From Neurospora crassa OR74A (lineage: Eukaryota > Ascomycota > Sordariomycetes > Sordariales > Sordariaceae), in the NCBI RefSeq assembly GCF_000182925.2, contig NC_026504.1, positions 3,038,001 through 3,102,000 on the forward strand: a stretch of 64,000 nt of DNA, given 5' to 3'. The notes beneath the pieces are model-generated. The model worked only from the letters and a program-made list of their open reading frames with translations. It was not told the origin of the DNA and did no database searches. Within the stretch, counting starts at the first letter, position 1; each line of letters begins with the position of its first letter. A program made the position numbers and the translations under genes. Shown here piece after piece: positions 45,366 to 56,593 of the stretch.

Positions 45366-45457
45366 TCGGGTATGGTGTAGCGGTAACATCGTTGACTCTC
45401 ACTTCTCAGGAGTGACTGCTCTCTCAACAGCCCCGGGTTCGACTCCCGGTATCCGAG
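45366..45457 (+). tRNA. tRNA-Glu (CTC), with intron
   Basis: Acceptor stem tcgggta / tatccga with one G-U pair, D arm gtg-tagcggtaa-cat, anticodon stem gttga / tcaac, and T arm ccggg-ttcgact-cccgg. The anticodon CTC is at 45398-45400. About 21 nt of extra sequence (cttctcaggagtgactgctct) after anticodon position 37 is the intron. The discriminator base is G at 45457. T-rich DNA follows from 45470, as expected for Pol III termination. Confidence 0.92.
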
Positions 45458-48400
45458 TCTCAAACATTCTTTTTTCTATCTTATTTCGTTTTCTTTTTTT
45501 CCTAGGATATCCCGGGCTTCGTTCTTACCATACATAATGTTGATTTTCCTCCCTTGTTCCTTTTGTTTCCGTGATGTTTTATTGTCGTTTTTTTTTGTTT
45601 ACCTAATTTCGCTGTGTGTAGTGAAGTTGAAACATTCAGGGGAGGGAAGACATCTGCCATTTCTACTTTCTTGTAACAACTACTACAACAACCCAAGCAA
45701 GACGATGCAAAATTGTTTCGTCGTGCTTTCTTGCAGCAGCCACTCTTGGAGACTACAGTACTGCCGTTTCAAACGTCCGGGATCTCAAAACAACAACTGT
45801 AACCGGCACCTTACCATTGTCCCTTCTCGGCATGTCTTGGCTGCTTGAGATTCCGAAATAGGAAACCTTTTCGCTTCAACTCCGGAAAAGTTTCAAAGTG
45901 GCGTCGCGATAGCACGTGGTAGGCAGGGTTGGCTATGGCCAGAGAGTGGTACAAAGGCTGAGGGAGAAACTGTCAGAGATCTCTGGGCATCTGCTTCTTT
46001 TTCTGCTGGGTGACCGATGAAATTTTTGCAACCCCCCGGTGACATGGATGGTTTTCAGTGTGCCATCTTCTACATTTTCACGACACTGGCGTAGTGGCCT
46101 CACAGTGTATCCATTTATCGTACAATTTGGACATCGTATTCGCCAAGTCTGTGGGGACCGTGGTGACATGGTTCGTCTTGGAGAGAAGGTTTTGTTCCTT
46201 ATGTCCGCCCCATTTCGTATCGAGGTTTGTATGCAAGGTTCCTCGGTAGCGTGAAGCGGGTGGTGCAATATTTCAGTGAGCTTGTGTGTCTCAAGCTCGT
46301 CTTTTTCTTGCTGTAATGCTGTCTGTAGGTAAAAATGAGCACGGTTTTGTTTATAGTAGAATCCATATCCGGAGCTCCTAGGTATGTAACGTAGGCAGCA
46401 AAATTACACTGAGGTATGGGGATTAATTTCCCCTTTATCCCGTTGGTTTCCAGCTGGCTATGCCCTGCATGTTTGAATGGTTGTTTCGAGCAGGGGGCCG
46501 AAGCATTCTGTTCGGCGTGCTGTTTTCGGCGTGCTGTTTCGGGCAAGTCAGGGTGTCATCGGCTCCATGAACGGACATGGGTTGATGAATGAGATCTGTG
46601 TAACCTACTTTGAACTGTCAAATTTGAAGTGGTGTGGTCAAGCTGTCGAGCCTTGTGAGCACGACGGATGCATCGACATCCAAGGGGGTCAGGTTGAAAG
46701 AGAGTCGTAATGTACACTAGATTTTCCCCCCATGGTTCCGGCGAGCGTACTCGAGAATCTATTCATGAATTTCTCAAAAGATCTCGGACGGCCCCCCAAA
46801 TGTCACGGATCATCGGACGACAAACATGAGGGCTAATTGACGGCTCTGATTGGGCGGTTACCAAGAGCACTTTCATGGTAATGCCTTGCAATGGCGACCT
46901 CTTTCCTACGCTACAAGGAATACTTGATGGTCAAATGAAAGTCCGGTATCAAAGATTGTCCTGGCCGAGAGACAAGATAGATTTGGGAAATGTGATGGGA
47001 ACATGGGTTCCTTGTTGTTTGTTGTGCTGGCTTGGTGAAAATTCAATCGCACCCTCGTCGGCATTGAGTCTACGCCGTGCTGGATGGCTGGATACCTCTC
47101 GAAGGCGCAGCCCCGCTGCGTAGGGCTAGAACGGCCCGTAACTTACAGTGTAACGCTCCCTAGATGGATCCCAGCGCTCCTCGAAGCTGATGCCCACATA
47201 AAGTAGACTAGTGGGAGTGGGGTCTGGTGAAGGAAACAGATACGTAAAACAAGAGCAATATGTAAGATTGGTGTTCTTTGGGAAGCAAATGACTCGTAGG
47301 AGCATCCAATGAACAACAGAGAAGAAGGAGAAAGGAAATGATGAGCAACTGCCGTTGGTTGGCCCAGCTTATTCCAATCAAGCATTCTGCGTGCTGCAGC
47401 CACAAAGCCGAATATTGACGGTTGGAGGTGTCAAATGGAGCTGATGTGCATGCATCTGCGCGTTGAGGGAGCTGAGCTGCCAGACCGGCGCGCAACGCTG
47501 CATACCGGCAGCAACGAGGGAGAGACGGGACCTGCGAGCACTTCACATGCACTTTTGTCGGTGAGCGGTCCAGAAGGACGGCATGAGTTCAACATTGGAT
47601 CGATAGTACCCTAGATGGATCCTTTGAATTGGGACCCTTTGCAGGTCAGATGAAGCGACTGACGATATGTCGAAGACGGACGTTGTCAAAAGACAATCAA
47701 TGACGGTTACAGTCGTGAGGATCAGATGCGCCGTGTCGACTTGGCGAGGGGTAGCACGTCATACAAAGCTTCTTTTATTCCATATCTCAGGCACAAAGCC
47801 TGGGCGGCACAGGGGGATCAACGAAACAGAACAACTCAAACCACTGTATGACGGGCCAGACTGGAGTACTGACTCTTGCTTGGTAGGCTTCCAGCTAGCC
47901 ACTGTTAAGAAGCTGAGGGTGATCTACGCCTAAAACCCGCCCAACTGCTTGTCTTCACGCTAGCAGAGACAACAGCCAACGCTACCATTTGCCAGCGCGA
48001 CCTGCTGCGACCAAAAATTCCTCTCAGAAAGGGAAGGCGCCCAAGTGGAGGGAAGTCTCGACTGGGCTGTTTCCCAGTCTCCTGTCTGCCGAGTCTTAGC
48101 AGGGGCACTTCGGTTGATCCTACCCAAGACCCGATCCATCCTCGCATCACCCAGGATTCCCTGGTCGCACTCACTTCCTCGTTTCTCCTCCCTCGGCTTC
48201 GTTTGTTTCGACCGTGGCGACCGTTGTCACACATCGTAACTGGGTGGGGGTGGGCTCCATCGGGTAGACACGAGAAAATGTCAAGCTTGTATCTCGCGCT
48301 CGCGAGGTCAGGTCAGCACTAGACTAGAGGTGTTGACTTGTCCCAAACTCTGCTCAGCTCAGACCCACAACGCCTCCAACAGACTCAGTTCAACACCACG

Positions 48401-49199
48401 TTCCCGCTTGGCAAGATTTCATTCCCTCCCGCCTATGTCACTCTGCGGCCACTCTCTCGCGCCACTCTCAATAGTGCCCCGGCTGGCAAGGCATCACTAG
48501 CCAATGCTGCTACCATTGCTCCATGGGACGGTACCATGGCCGGGGTTTTGATATATTGTATTGTACGGGCGCACTGTACGAGACTAAACATCATCATCAT
48601 GTCCGCCATCCGCCAGTCCGCCACAGCCATCACTAGCTTCGGCTGTCTAGCCCGGATGAGGTGACAACGGGTCAAGCTTGATGGGTAAACCCATCGAGAG
48701 CTTTCCCGTCCCCGGTTCCCATGAACTCGGCTTCCCCATATATCCTGCCGTTTCCCTGTGTCTCCTTGTTTGGACTCCTTCAAACTCTCTTCGAATGAAT
48801 GTCACCCAACCCTCCTTTGACACTCCCACCGTAGTATCACATACCGCCTCCGTGCTACAATCCGGACGTCGTCTTACTTTTAGCCTGTCGATTCCCCAGC
48901 ATCAAAGGAACTTCCATACCTGACGGCTCAACACCTCTCGACCTGTTCAGTAACACCAAACATCAACCATAAGTGTTACCGGTATTTCATCCGGACTATT
49001 ATCCCTTGTCTGGTGCCTGACTGTCGCCTTTGTTTCCAACTCTTTGTTGACGCATCACCGGGGACACCAAAGAGACGGCACGACCTCGATTCTGGAAGGC
49101 CATTTATAACCCTCCGTCACCAAGTCGAACAACTGGGCATTGGTACGAATACACATCCCGACATACTCTTCCAGTAGAAACTCAATCCACTTCGACAAA
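45457..49199. other. Long intergenic stretch without recognisable genes
   Basis: 3.7 kb of normal-composition, unmutated DNA. Many frames of 60-115 codons exist on both strands, but none combines an ATG start, intron logic and protein-like composition. The final 250 bp would contain the esterase promoter and leader. A ncRNA or orphan gene cannot be excluded. Confidence 0.4.
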
Positions 49200-50095
49200 A
49201 TGATGGTTCCATCGCTAAAGGCCCTCTTGATGGGTGAGTATCCCAACCCAAGTCTGCCACGCGCTATCCGGCTAACAACCTACTTTTAGCCTTGTCCACC
49301 CCCTTGGCCAACCAGGGCGTTCCGACCGACACCTTCGGCAATAGTGGCAAGGCCGTTGCTGCCCTCAGTAACGGCGTTAGCCTACGCATCATGCCACTTG
49401 GCGCATCAATAACGTATGGGCAGGCATCGACCGACGGCAACGGTTACCGTAATTCACTGCGCAATGCCATTATCAAGCTCGGCAACCCAGTCAACATGGT
49501 TGGTTCGCGTCATCACGGCACCATGCAGGACAATGATGTCGAGGGCTGGCCAGGCTACAGAATCCACGAGGTCCACGCGAAGGCCCACACCGCCGTGCCC
49601 GCGTTCAAGCCCAACGTGGTCCTCATCAATGCCGGCACCAATGACGCAGCAGGGAATCTCAACATTTCGACAGCGAGCGACAGGATGGGGGCCATGATCG
49701 ACGAAGTCTTTGCAGCCAGCCCGCGCGCTGTGGTTATCCTTAGCACGCTCATCATCAACACCTTGCCGGCCACTGAGAAGCGCGTGTTGGTCATCAACGA
49801 CCAGTACAAGGCGTTAGCGCAGCGGATGAGGGATGCGGGTAAGCGAGTGATCCTGGTGGATATGCACGACGCAACCAAGGGCCCGATCCCCGAAGACATG
49901 TTCGATTCCACCCATCCTACTGATGTCGGGTACCGCAAGATGGCCAACATATGGTTCCAGGGCCTCGTGGAGGCCAGCAACCTCAAGTGGCTCCAGGCGC
50001 CCGAGCCTCTCAGCGGCGTGCCGGATAGCGGGGTGGTCACGGCGAGGATGGTGAATGAGAAAGCTGGGAAGCGGGCAGAGGTTTTCAAGTCATAA
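49200..50095 (+). CDS. Secreted SGNH/GDSL hydrolase, CE3-like, with GAS in place of GDS
   Basis: Two exons, 49200-49233 and 49290-50095, with a 56-bp intron (GTGAGT...TTTTAG), give 279 residues. The short first exon adds MMVPSLKALLMA, a likely signal peptide with cleavage near residue 20. SGNH blocks follow: IMPLGASITYG with Ser51, the family's GDSIT; DGNGYRNSLR and MVGSRHHGTMQDNDVEGWPG; oxyanion block INAGTND (Asn129); and catalytic DSTHPTDVGYRKMA with Asp217 and His220. This layout is that of fungal carbohydrate esterase family 3 (acetyl-xylan esterase type), which removes acetyl groups from plant polysaccharides. The Asp of the GDS block is Ala here, while the Ser/Asp/His triad is present. 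Activity and substrate are inferred only. Confidence 0.85.
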
Positions 50096-51569
50096 TACCA
50101 TCGCACCGTGACGACTGGCTGAAGAAACTCGGAGAAACAAAGAAGACAAAACTGATGTTCAAAGGGATGGGTTTGCATGGCTGGCGGAGCCTGGAGTTAC
50201 GGATCATTTTTTTTTCTTTCCACGACCTTTCTTTGGTTAATGATTTTTTTTTCATTATACCCCCTTCGTGTTGGCGTTTATGGATGACTGATTGAATGAC
50301 TTGGGTATTAGATGATAATGAATAGGCCACATGGAGCGAAGAATACGAATTTTGTTTCTCTTGTGTGATTATTATGCCTTCTTTCCATCTGCGTGAAGGA
50401 CACTTGGGAGTTCAACTTCATTGTGGTCGTTCAGTTCGTACTGTCTCAATGCCGTCGTCTTGTCGAGATCATCGTGAATTATTGATATCTGGCTTCCTAA
50501 TAAAAAGGCCTATCGTGTCATCGTCTAATACCCGCTTAATCGCCCATAAGGACTGAACGAGCAACCTGTAGATAAACCTACCGGATGTGGCATGAGGTTG
50601 GGTTGATCCGCACTGTAAGGGTTAGTTGGTGAACGTATATCCGTCGCCGCGCCAAGATGGGGAGCAAGTCGAAGGATTGCACCATGTATATTGCACCTGG
50701 ATAGGTTGGTCACGGACCATATGACTACAACCAATGTGAGTAAAGAAGCAATTCATTCAAGCTTCGTTCAAGCCTATCACAACCTTGACGCCATGTGGCT
50801 ATTCCTACGTGCGTCATTTTACATCAGGTTGTTGGGTCAGGTCTTGGTATGTAGGTACACAGTCGGAATCGAAAGCTTGGTATCTTGGTCTTCTCTTGGC
50901 TTGCATCAATCAAGTGAACATTGTGGCAGATGCTTCGCTCCAAGCATCCGATATTTAATCCTGGTTCATACCGACAGTGTGGTTTGTCCGGCCCGTTAAA
51001 GGGCCGTACCGGTAACCGTCTTGGCTGTTGATTGTGTTGGAGAGATTGACCGACTATCTAGACTTCCATATTTTGTATATATGTGGGCGAAGGCAATTGA
51101 AGTTATCGTAAAGGTTAGGTAGGAAAGGCAAGATAGCTAGGTACATGGCTTGCTGATTGAGCGCCTTTCCAAAATTAGTGCAACCTTAGAACATGGTCTC
51201 AGTCAATTGACAAGTCCGCGTGCCCATGTATACCAAGTTTGAAACTTGTTGCCAACCCCAAGACATAACAACATCCTCTGTGTTTTTGCACTGTTGCTTT
51301 TTTCTAACACTACACTACACTACACTACTTCAAATTCCAGAATCAAGAGCCATCTCCAAGAACAAAAAACCAAGTTCGGTACGCCAAAGAGACATTCAAA
51401 GCTGTATGTAACGTCTTCAAACACAACACCACACCACACCCCACCAGACTACCATCCCTGACCGTGAAACGTATCACAGACAGCCAAGCCCACCCACCAC
51501 CCAAGACTTCTTTCTCATGGTGGTATGTACTTGCTTCACCTACCGTCAACGTTAGGTGCTCATATTGTT

Positions 51570-51621
51570 ACTCCTCCTTCTCCTCCTCCTCCTTCTCCTT
51601 CTCCTTCTCTTCTTCTCGAAG
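51570..51621. repeat. CTC/CTT trinucleotide-rich tract
   Basis: Imperfect CTC/CTT repeats (ctccttctcctcctcctcct and related). Confidence 0.8.
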
Positions 51622-51981
51622 CACACACATGTCTTGGATGCTGGTCACTTCACAAGCACCTTACCTTGTGTAGCTCCCCACTTGGGAGTGTGGCTGTTCA
51701 ACAAAGTTTCTGGTACAAAACGAAGGGAGGTGACACCACAAATGTGTAATCAGGAAAATGTATGAGCTTGCTGCGCGAGCTGGGAGGTATTAAACCAGGT
51801 ACGGCCCAGATTTTCATTGTTATGTTTTCTTTAAAGAAAGTCTTTTTTTTTTGTCAAGAAACTTTATAAACAAGATAATGTCCTGTCAAGACCCCTTCGG
51901 ACGGAAACTAAAAATCGACCTCTCATTAACCCTTATTGATTCACATGGTTATCCCGCCGCGCAACGATGGGGGAATTGAAG

Positions 51982-52010
<29 letters not shown>
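51982..52010. repeat. Poly-A run (29 A)
   Basis: Uninterrupted A tract 75 bp from the 3' end of the minus-strand tRNA. On that strand it is a T run and could serve as a distant Pol III terminator. Confidence 0.85.
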
Positions 52011-52015
<5 letters not shown>

Positions 52016-52084
52016 GCAAAAGATCAGGGGATGAGCGAGCAACCATGTACAAAAATGAATCTTGATTGACTGGATAACTGGATA

Positions 52085-52169
52085 TGGACGAGCTGGGAAT
52101 CGAACCCAGGACCTTTCGCATACAGGGGAGTATGCTAAGCGAACGCTCTACCAACTGAGCCACACGCCC
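52085..52169 (-). tRNA. tRNA-Ala (AGC), with 12-nt intron
   Basis: On the minus strand it starts gggcgtgtggctcagttggt, with the D arm in that part. The anticodon stem is ttcgc / gcgaa, the T arm ctggg-ttcgatt-cccag and the acceptor 3' side ctcgtcc, with discriminator A at 52085. The anticodon AGC is at plus 52134-52136. A short intron (tactcccctgta) follows position 37. Confidence 0.92.
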
Positions 52170-52915
52170 GGAAATTGTGAAAAGTAAAACAATGAGTTTG
52201 GCCTATGACCTCAAAGTGAAATGGGTGAGCTTTGACACGAGACATGGAAAGGATGAATGGTGAAGTCGTTGATTGAAGAGGAAGAAGAAAAGAGACAAAA
52301 GAGGTTAAGGGACCTTCGATGATGTAAGCATGGCCGATGTCTGTGGATCAACCAATGCCAAGATAACCAACCATCTTGGTCAACAGATGAGGCACATAAG
52401 ACACGAGAGAGAAGAAGAAGAGTTTAGAAGTATAGCCTGGATTGTAGTAATATAGTTCAATTCTTTTGTCCCCTAGTATGCTGAAGGCAGGGCAGGGTAT
52501 CAGTTTTGTAAATGGATATGGAAAGCATTGGTCAAAAGCCTGGCCCAGTGTGTGTAAACGTCCATCCTGCTAATCCTAACGCCACTCGCTGCTTATGTAG
52601 ATGAAAAGCAAATGACCCTGTCAAAAAAGAAAGAACTTCCAAACGCCTAAACCCCGCTTTTCCATGCAACGCTCCTCCCCGGAAGTTTTAGACGAAATGA
52701 TGATGATCGTCCTCAATTGGGACATCGGAAGGCAGGTCAGATAATACTGAAAGCGGAAGTCGTGATAGTGCTGATAGAAATGTGAGGTCGAAAGTTCGTT
52801 GTGCCGAGATAATGACCAAGACGTCGAGCAATGACGTCGCCATCAAAAGAAGGTGACGCTGTGGAAGCCAGTTGACGATCCGGCCGAGAGCAGTTGAATG
52901 TGATTGCTCCCGAAC
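52170..52915. other. Intergenic, tRNA-Ala to cysteine-rich gene 3' end
   Basis: Normal-composition DNA that should include the 3' UTR of the minus-strand gene. No gene seen. Confidence 0.45.
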
Positions 52916-53615
52916 TTAATACGAGTCGCTAACGACCGACTCCGTCGCCTCGGACATGTCCATGTCGAGGGGGTCCTCACTCGAGAAACTAGCTTGACTA
53001 GAGGTGTCGAAACAGGTCAGTTAGTTGAGCCATCCGACAAGTCAAAAGACCCCTCAAACCTCGGGGAACGGGAAAAGACAAAACTTACGATAACTGACTC
53101 CAACCCTTCTTGGAACTCGCCCTCGCAATCGCCTCCTCAGCAGCAATGACATGCGGCAACCACGGCTCGGCACCCGCCTCCCAGACCCTCCAGGCCGCCT
53201 CCTGTACTTTAGCCGGATCGGTCAAGTCGTCTACAGCGGGGTCGTTGCGGAAGTAGAGGAAGATGCGGCCAAACTGGTCGTAAATAGCCTGTAGTGTCGG
53301 CTTTTCGCACTTGCATTCGACGTTCTTGACGAGGATGGAGAGAACGCTGTGGACCTCGGAGCACGTGTTGCAGACCCAGTTGCAAGGGAACGAGTGAGGA
53401 ATTACCTCCCTGCCGCGCGAGTCCAGCTGGGGGCAGTCGGTGCAGTAACCATGTGTGCATTCGGCCTTGATGCACTGCTGGTCGTGAGAGGAGCCTTCCT
53501 CGTTGCATCTGCAGCAGGCTCGGGAACGCGCGGTGAAGAAGCTGGTGGGTTTGATATGGCTAGCCGGCATTGGGGCAGCCTCGACGACGGTGATCTTTTC
53601 CATTGTTTGCGACAT
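52916..53615 (-). CDS. Small cysteine-rich (zinc-finger-like) protein
   Basis: ATG at 53615. Exon 1 is 53615-53089. An intron (53088-52998, GTAAGT at its start, branch-like ctaac about 20 nt before CTCTAG) joins to exon 2 (52997-52916), giving 202 residues. Without splicing the frame stops right after the donor at SQLS. Splicing adds an acidic Ser-rich tail (QASFSSEDPLDMDMSEATES, then VVSDSY). Cysteines lie in pairs: C34/C35, C37, C48, C53-x-H55, C58, C61, then C78, C82, C85 and C101, C103. The C-x2-C...C-x-H-x2-C-x2-C arrangement suggests zinc binding, a layout common in uncharacterised fungal proteins. No catalytic or DNA-binding family was recognised. The exon-2 model is inferred from splice signals and frame. 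Confidence 0.75.
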
Positions 53616-56593
53616 GATGGTTCGGCGTGGACGGTGATTGATGTGTGATAGATTCCCTTGTGGGCGAAGGGGACGATGTCGTGTTTTGAGAAAGGTGGAA
53701 AACTAAGTAGCAGGACTGAGCCGATGTTGTTTGCCGTGGTGACCGTTATGACGACTGGCAGGAAGTGAAGGGTGTCTGCCAATAAGGTGTGTGATGTTGA
53801 GGTTTGATAAGCTTCCGAAGACGGAAGGGGGGGGGTGGTCAACAAGGTTCTTGGTTGCCAAGGGACAGTAATGCGTGGGGTGTCAAGGTCGCAATGGTCG
53901 CTGTTGAGAGCTTTATCCAAGGACGGCAAGTAAGACGGGCGAGAGAGATGTAACAGGAAACAACTTTCAGCAAGGTCGACGAACCGTGACCGAGGAGGAG
54001 GGGCGACATATTTGTTTTCAGAGATTTTATATCATGAATGGAGTTCGAGCAATTGGCCGAGGCAGATCCGGCATGCCGTTGTCGCCGAGATCCAAAGCTT
54101 CCATGGAGGCGCCCCCAGTTGCCTAGGCCACTAGCGTAGCTGCATCCACTGAGGTGCGTACACTAAGTTCCACCTGCTACGTCTAGTGCCGCGATCCCGC
54201 TGTGATGCTATCCTGATCCCAGAAGCTGAGATGCGATTTGGCGATACACAGTCGCCCTGAAACGACCCTTTGCTTTCTTCCACCACATCGCAATCTTCTG
54301 TTGAGAAAGTCTGCAAGGTAGAGGTAGTCACATGTAGATCAAAAACTGGCTTTCGGTTCGGCCGTGAGTTTGAGTCCCCTACCTTGGAACCGCTCACGCC
54401 TCTCTCTCGCTTTAGCCATCATCGGTGGCAGACTGGCTTCCGGACTTCCCCTTTTGTTGTCCGGCCGTGATGGGTATGGTCAGCCCTGAAGATGGATGAT
54501 CTCCAAATAGATGACATCTCTTTGAAGTATCAACCCGGGGTGCATCGATCCGGCTGCAGCCATTAGCTCACGATATGGTAACAGAGATTATGGGACTGCT
54601 ATCCAAGCTATCCTGTTTGCCGACAGCATTTATCAGAGGCGCATAAAAAACGGCACTTGCCATGATGGTGTCCTCTCAGCCTTTCTTCCACACTTGAGGA
54701 AGGTTCAAGTCCGGAGTCACCCGGTGATTCATTGTGAGCAAAAGGACACAATGCCGAGATAACAGTGAACAGAGAGTCCAGGCATAACGAAGCGAGAAGA
54801 TATGTAGTGTACTTTTGTGCACACCTGTGTTGTTGTGATCGGCGCTCCCAAGGACAAAGGCCGAACTCCAGCTTCGGACGATCCCCACCTGATGGGCCTT
54901 GAGCATTCCGGAACCGTGACAGGATGTGTGCATCACCAAAACTCCGAATCCATGCAAGTAAGGTAATTCCGTCGAAAATTGACATTTTGAGCCTTGACCA
55001 AAACGGGTGGAACGTATGCGTCTGCATCGTAGATGGCAGAAATGACGATAAAACATATGGTCGGCGCTAGTGCAGTGGCGGACATGATGTCGATATTGCC
55101 GCTGGTCGTTATCGCTGTCTTTATCGTTCGAATAGAAAAGTCCATTAAAACAGGTGTGACGCTCGCTCGGTTGATTGGTGCGAGTGGAGAGAGAAGATTT
55201 GGATGAAAGTTGTTGGGAATCTTGGCTCGACGTTTGCGCAGATGTTTGTTGAGGAAAATGGAAAAGATTGCAAAGCATGTGAGGGGTTCCGAAAAAGCCT
55301 AGGCCATACTCCACTATTCATGCTTAAAATCGTCGCTAGGTAGTGATAGCGGCGGCGAGGACAGCGGCGGGGCAGGGCTGCCCGATGGTAGTGTACGCTA
55401 CCCTACCCCACACAGCCCGAGAAGCGAACCCGACCTAACCATCTCCGCAACTGCCACCGATAACCCCACAGTTCGTTGACGTTGACACATGGAGTGCGGG
55501 GAAGGAAGCGGAAGTGTCAACGTTAACCTTCCGTCACAGATGCATTTCCATACATCCGACATCCGACGTCCGAGTCCGCTGGTCCGCTCGGAGGCAATCC
55601 AGATACTATGTATGTGAATAGATACTTCCCAACCAAACAACCAGTCCAGATTACGAGGGTAAACGGGCGCAGAACATCATGATGCTTCGGATAACGTCTC
55701 AACGGGATGAACGACACTCCTGACTTCTTGGCGCTCGGCTCAACCCAAGAAGATCACGGTGTCGATATGATCAAGACGCAACCCCTTAAGAGGCGCGCCT
55801 GTACGGTGCTCCCGTGTAGCAGTGTGTCCAACTTATCTCAACTACTTTCTTAGAATAGATCTGTGACAGTCAACATCTACCTAGACCGGCACAACTGAAC
55901 AATAGCTGGAAGCCAGCCCACGGAGTTTACGGTAGCTAAGTTTCGGGACTGGATATATTAAAAAACCAAACGTCTTAAAAACCAAGATGGACAGGGCTTT
56001 GATAATACACCACCAGCCTGTCGGCTAACCATCTTCAACCTCTTCACACGAGAAACCCAAGTAACGATCGAGCGCTCCAAGCACTATGTCGTTTCAGGCT
56101 CGATAATCAGGGAGAAGGATACGTGATCGTCCGCTATTCCTCTTTCATTATCGTTTGAGATATAAAGTAAACAATTGCCATAGCTGTGCCTGACAATCTC
56201 CTCCACCGCATTTTCCTGCTGTAGTGATTTTGGGTAGGACGATAGGGCTAGATGAAAGAAGGATCTGAGCGAAGCTCACTGGGTGTAAAATCCCAGATGG
56301 ACAATGTAGGAAGGGATAGGGAAGCAGGCCAAAGATATGATGGGGATTGATTCGCTATGTATCAATCTACATACGATCACCCATACACAGAAACCACCAG
56401 GCAGCCAGAAATCCTAATTACCGAATCGCCAAGTTTGAACGTGTGTTCTCGAGTCTAGATATGCTCCTCTAGTTGTCACACAACATACCCCTATATGGGT
56501 GGGGGTTTTATGATAAGATATTCATCAAGATAAGAACGCTCGCTTGCTCCAAATGAATCCTTCCGTCATGCAAAGACCAAAACCACCAGCCAA
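53616..56593. other. Long intergenic stretch, no supported gene
   Basis: 3.0 kb. The largest frames (139-212 codons on the minus strand at 54608-55314) overlap each other in different phases and are rich in His/Arg/Ser with no motif; one 70-codon ATG frame at 55145-54933 has a hydrophobic stretch but nothing more. The last part holds the BRF1 3' UTR. Confidence 0.4.

Larger units (their letters stand above)
50096..52084. other. Intergenic, esterase 3' end to tRNA-Ala
   Basis: 2.0 kb with simple repeats: acactacactacact near 51305, a CTT/CTC-rich tract at 51570-51620 and a poly-A run. No supported gene. Confidence 0.45.

Noticed and set aside
54608-55314. Overlapping minus-strand frames up to 212 codons
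   Set aside because: The longest starts with GTG, composition is His/Arg/Ser-rich, and neighbouring phases are equally open.
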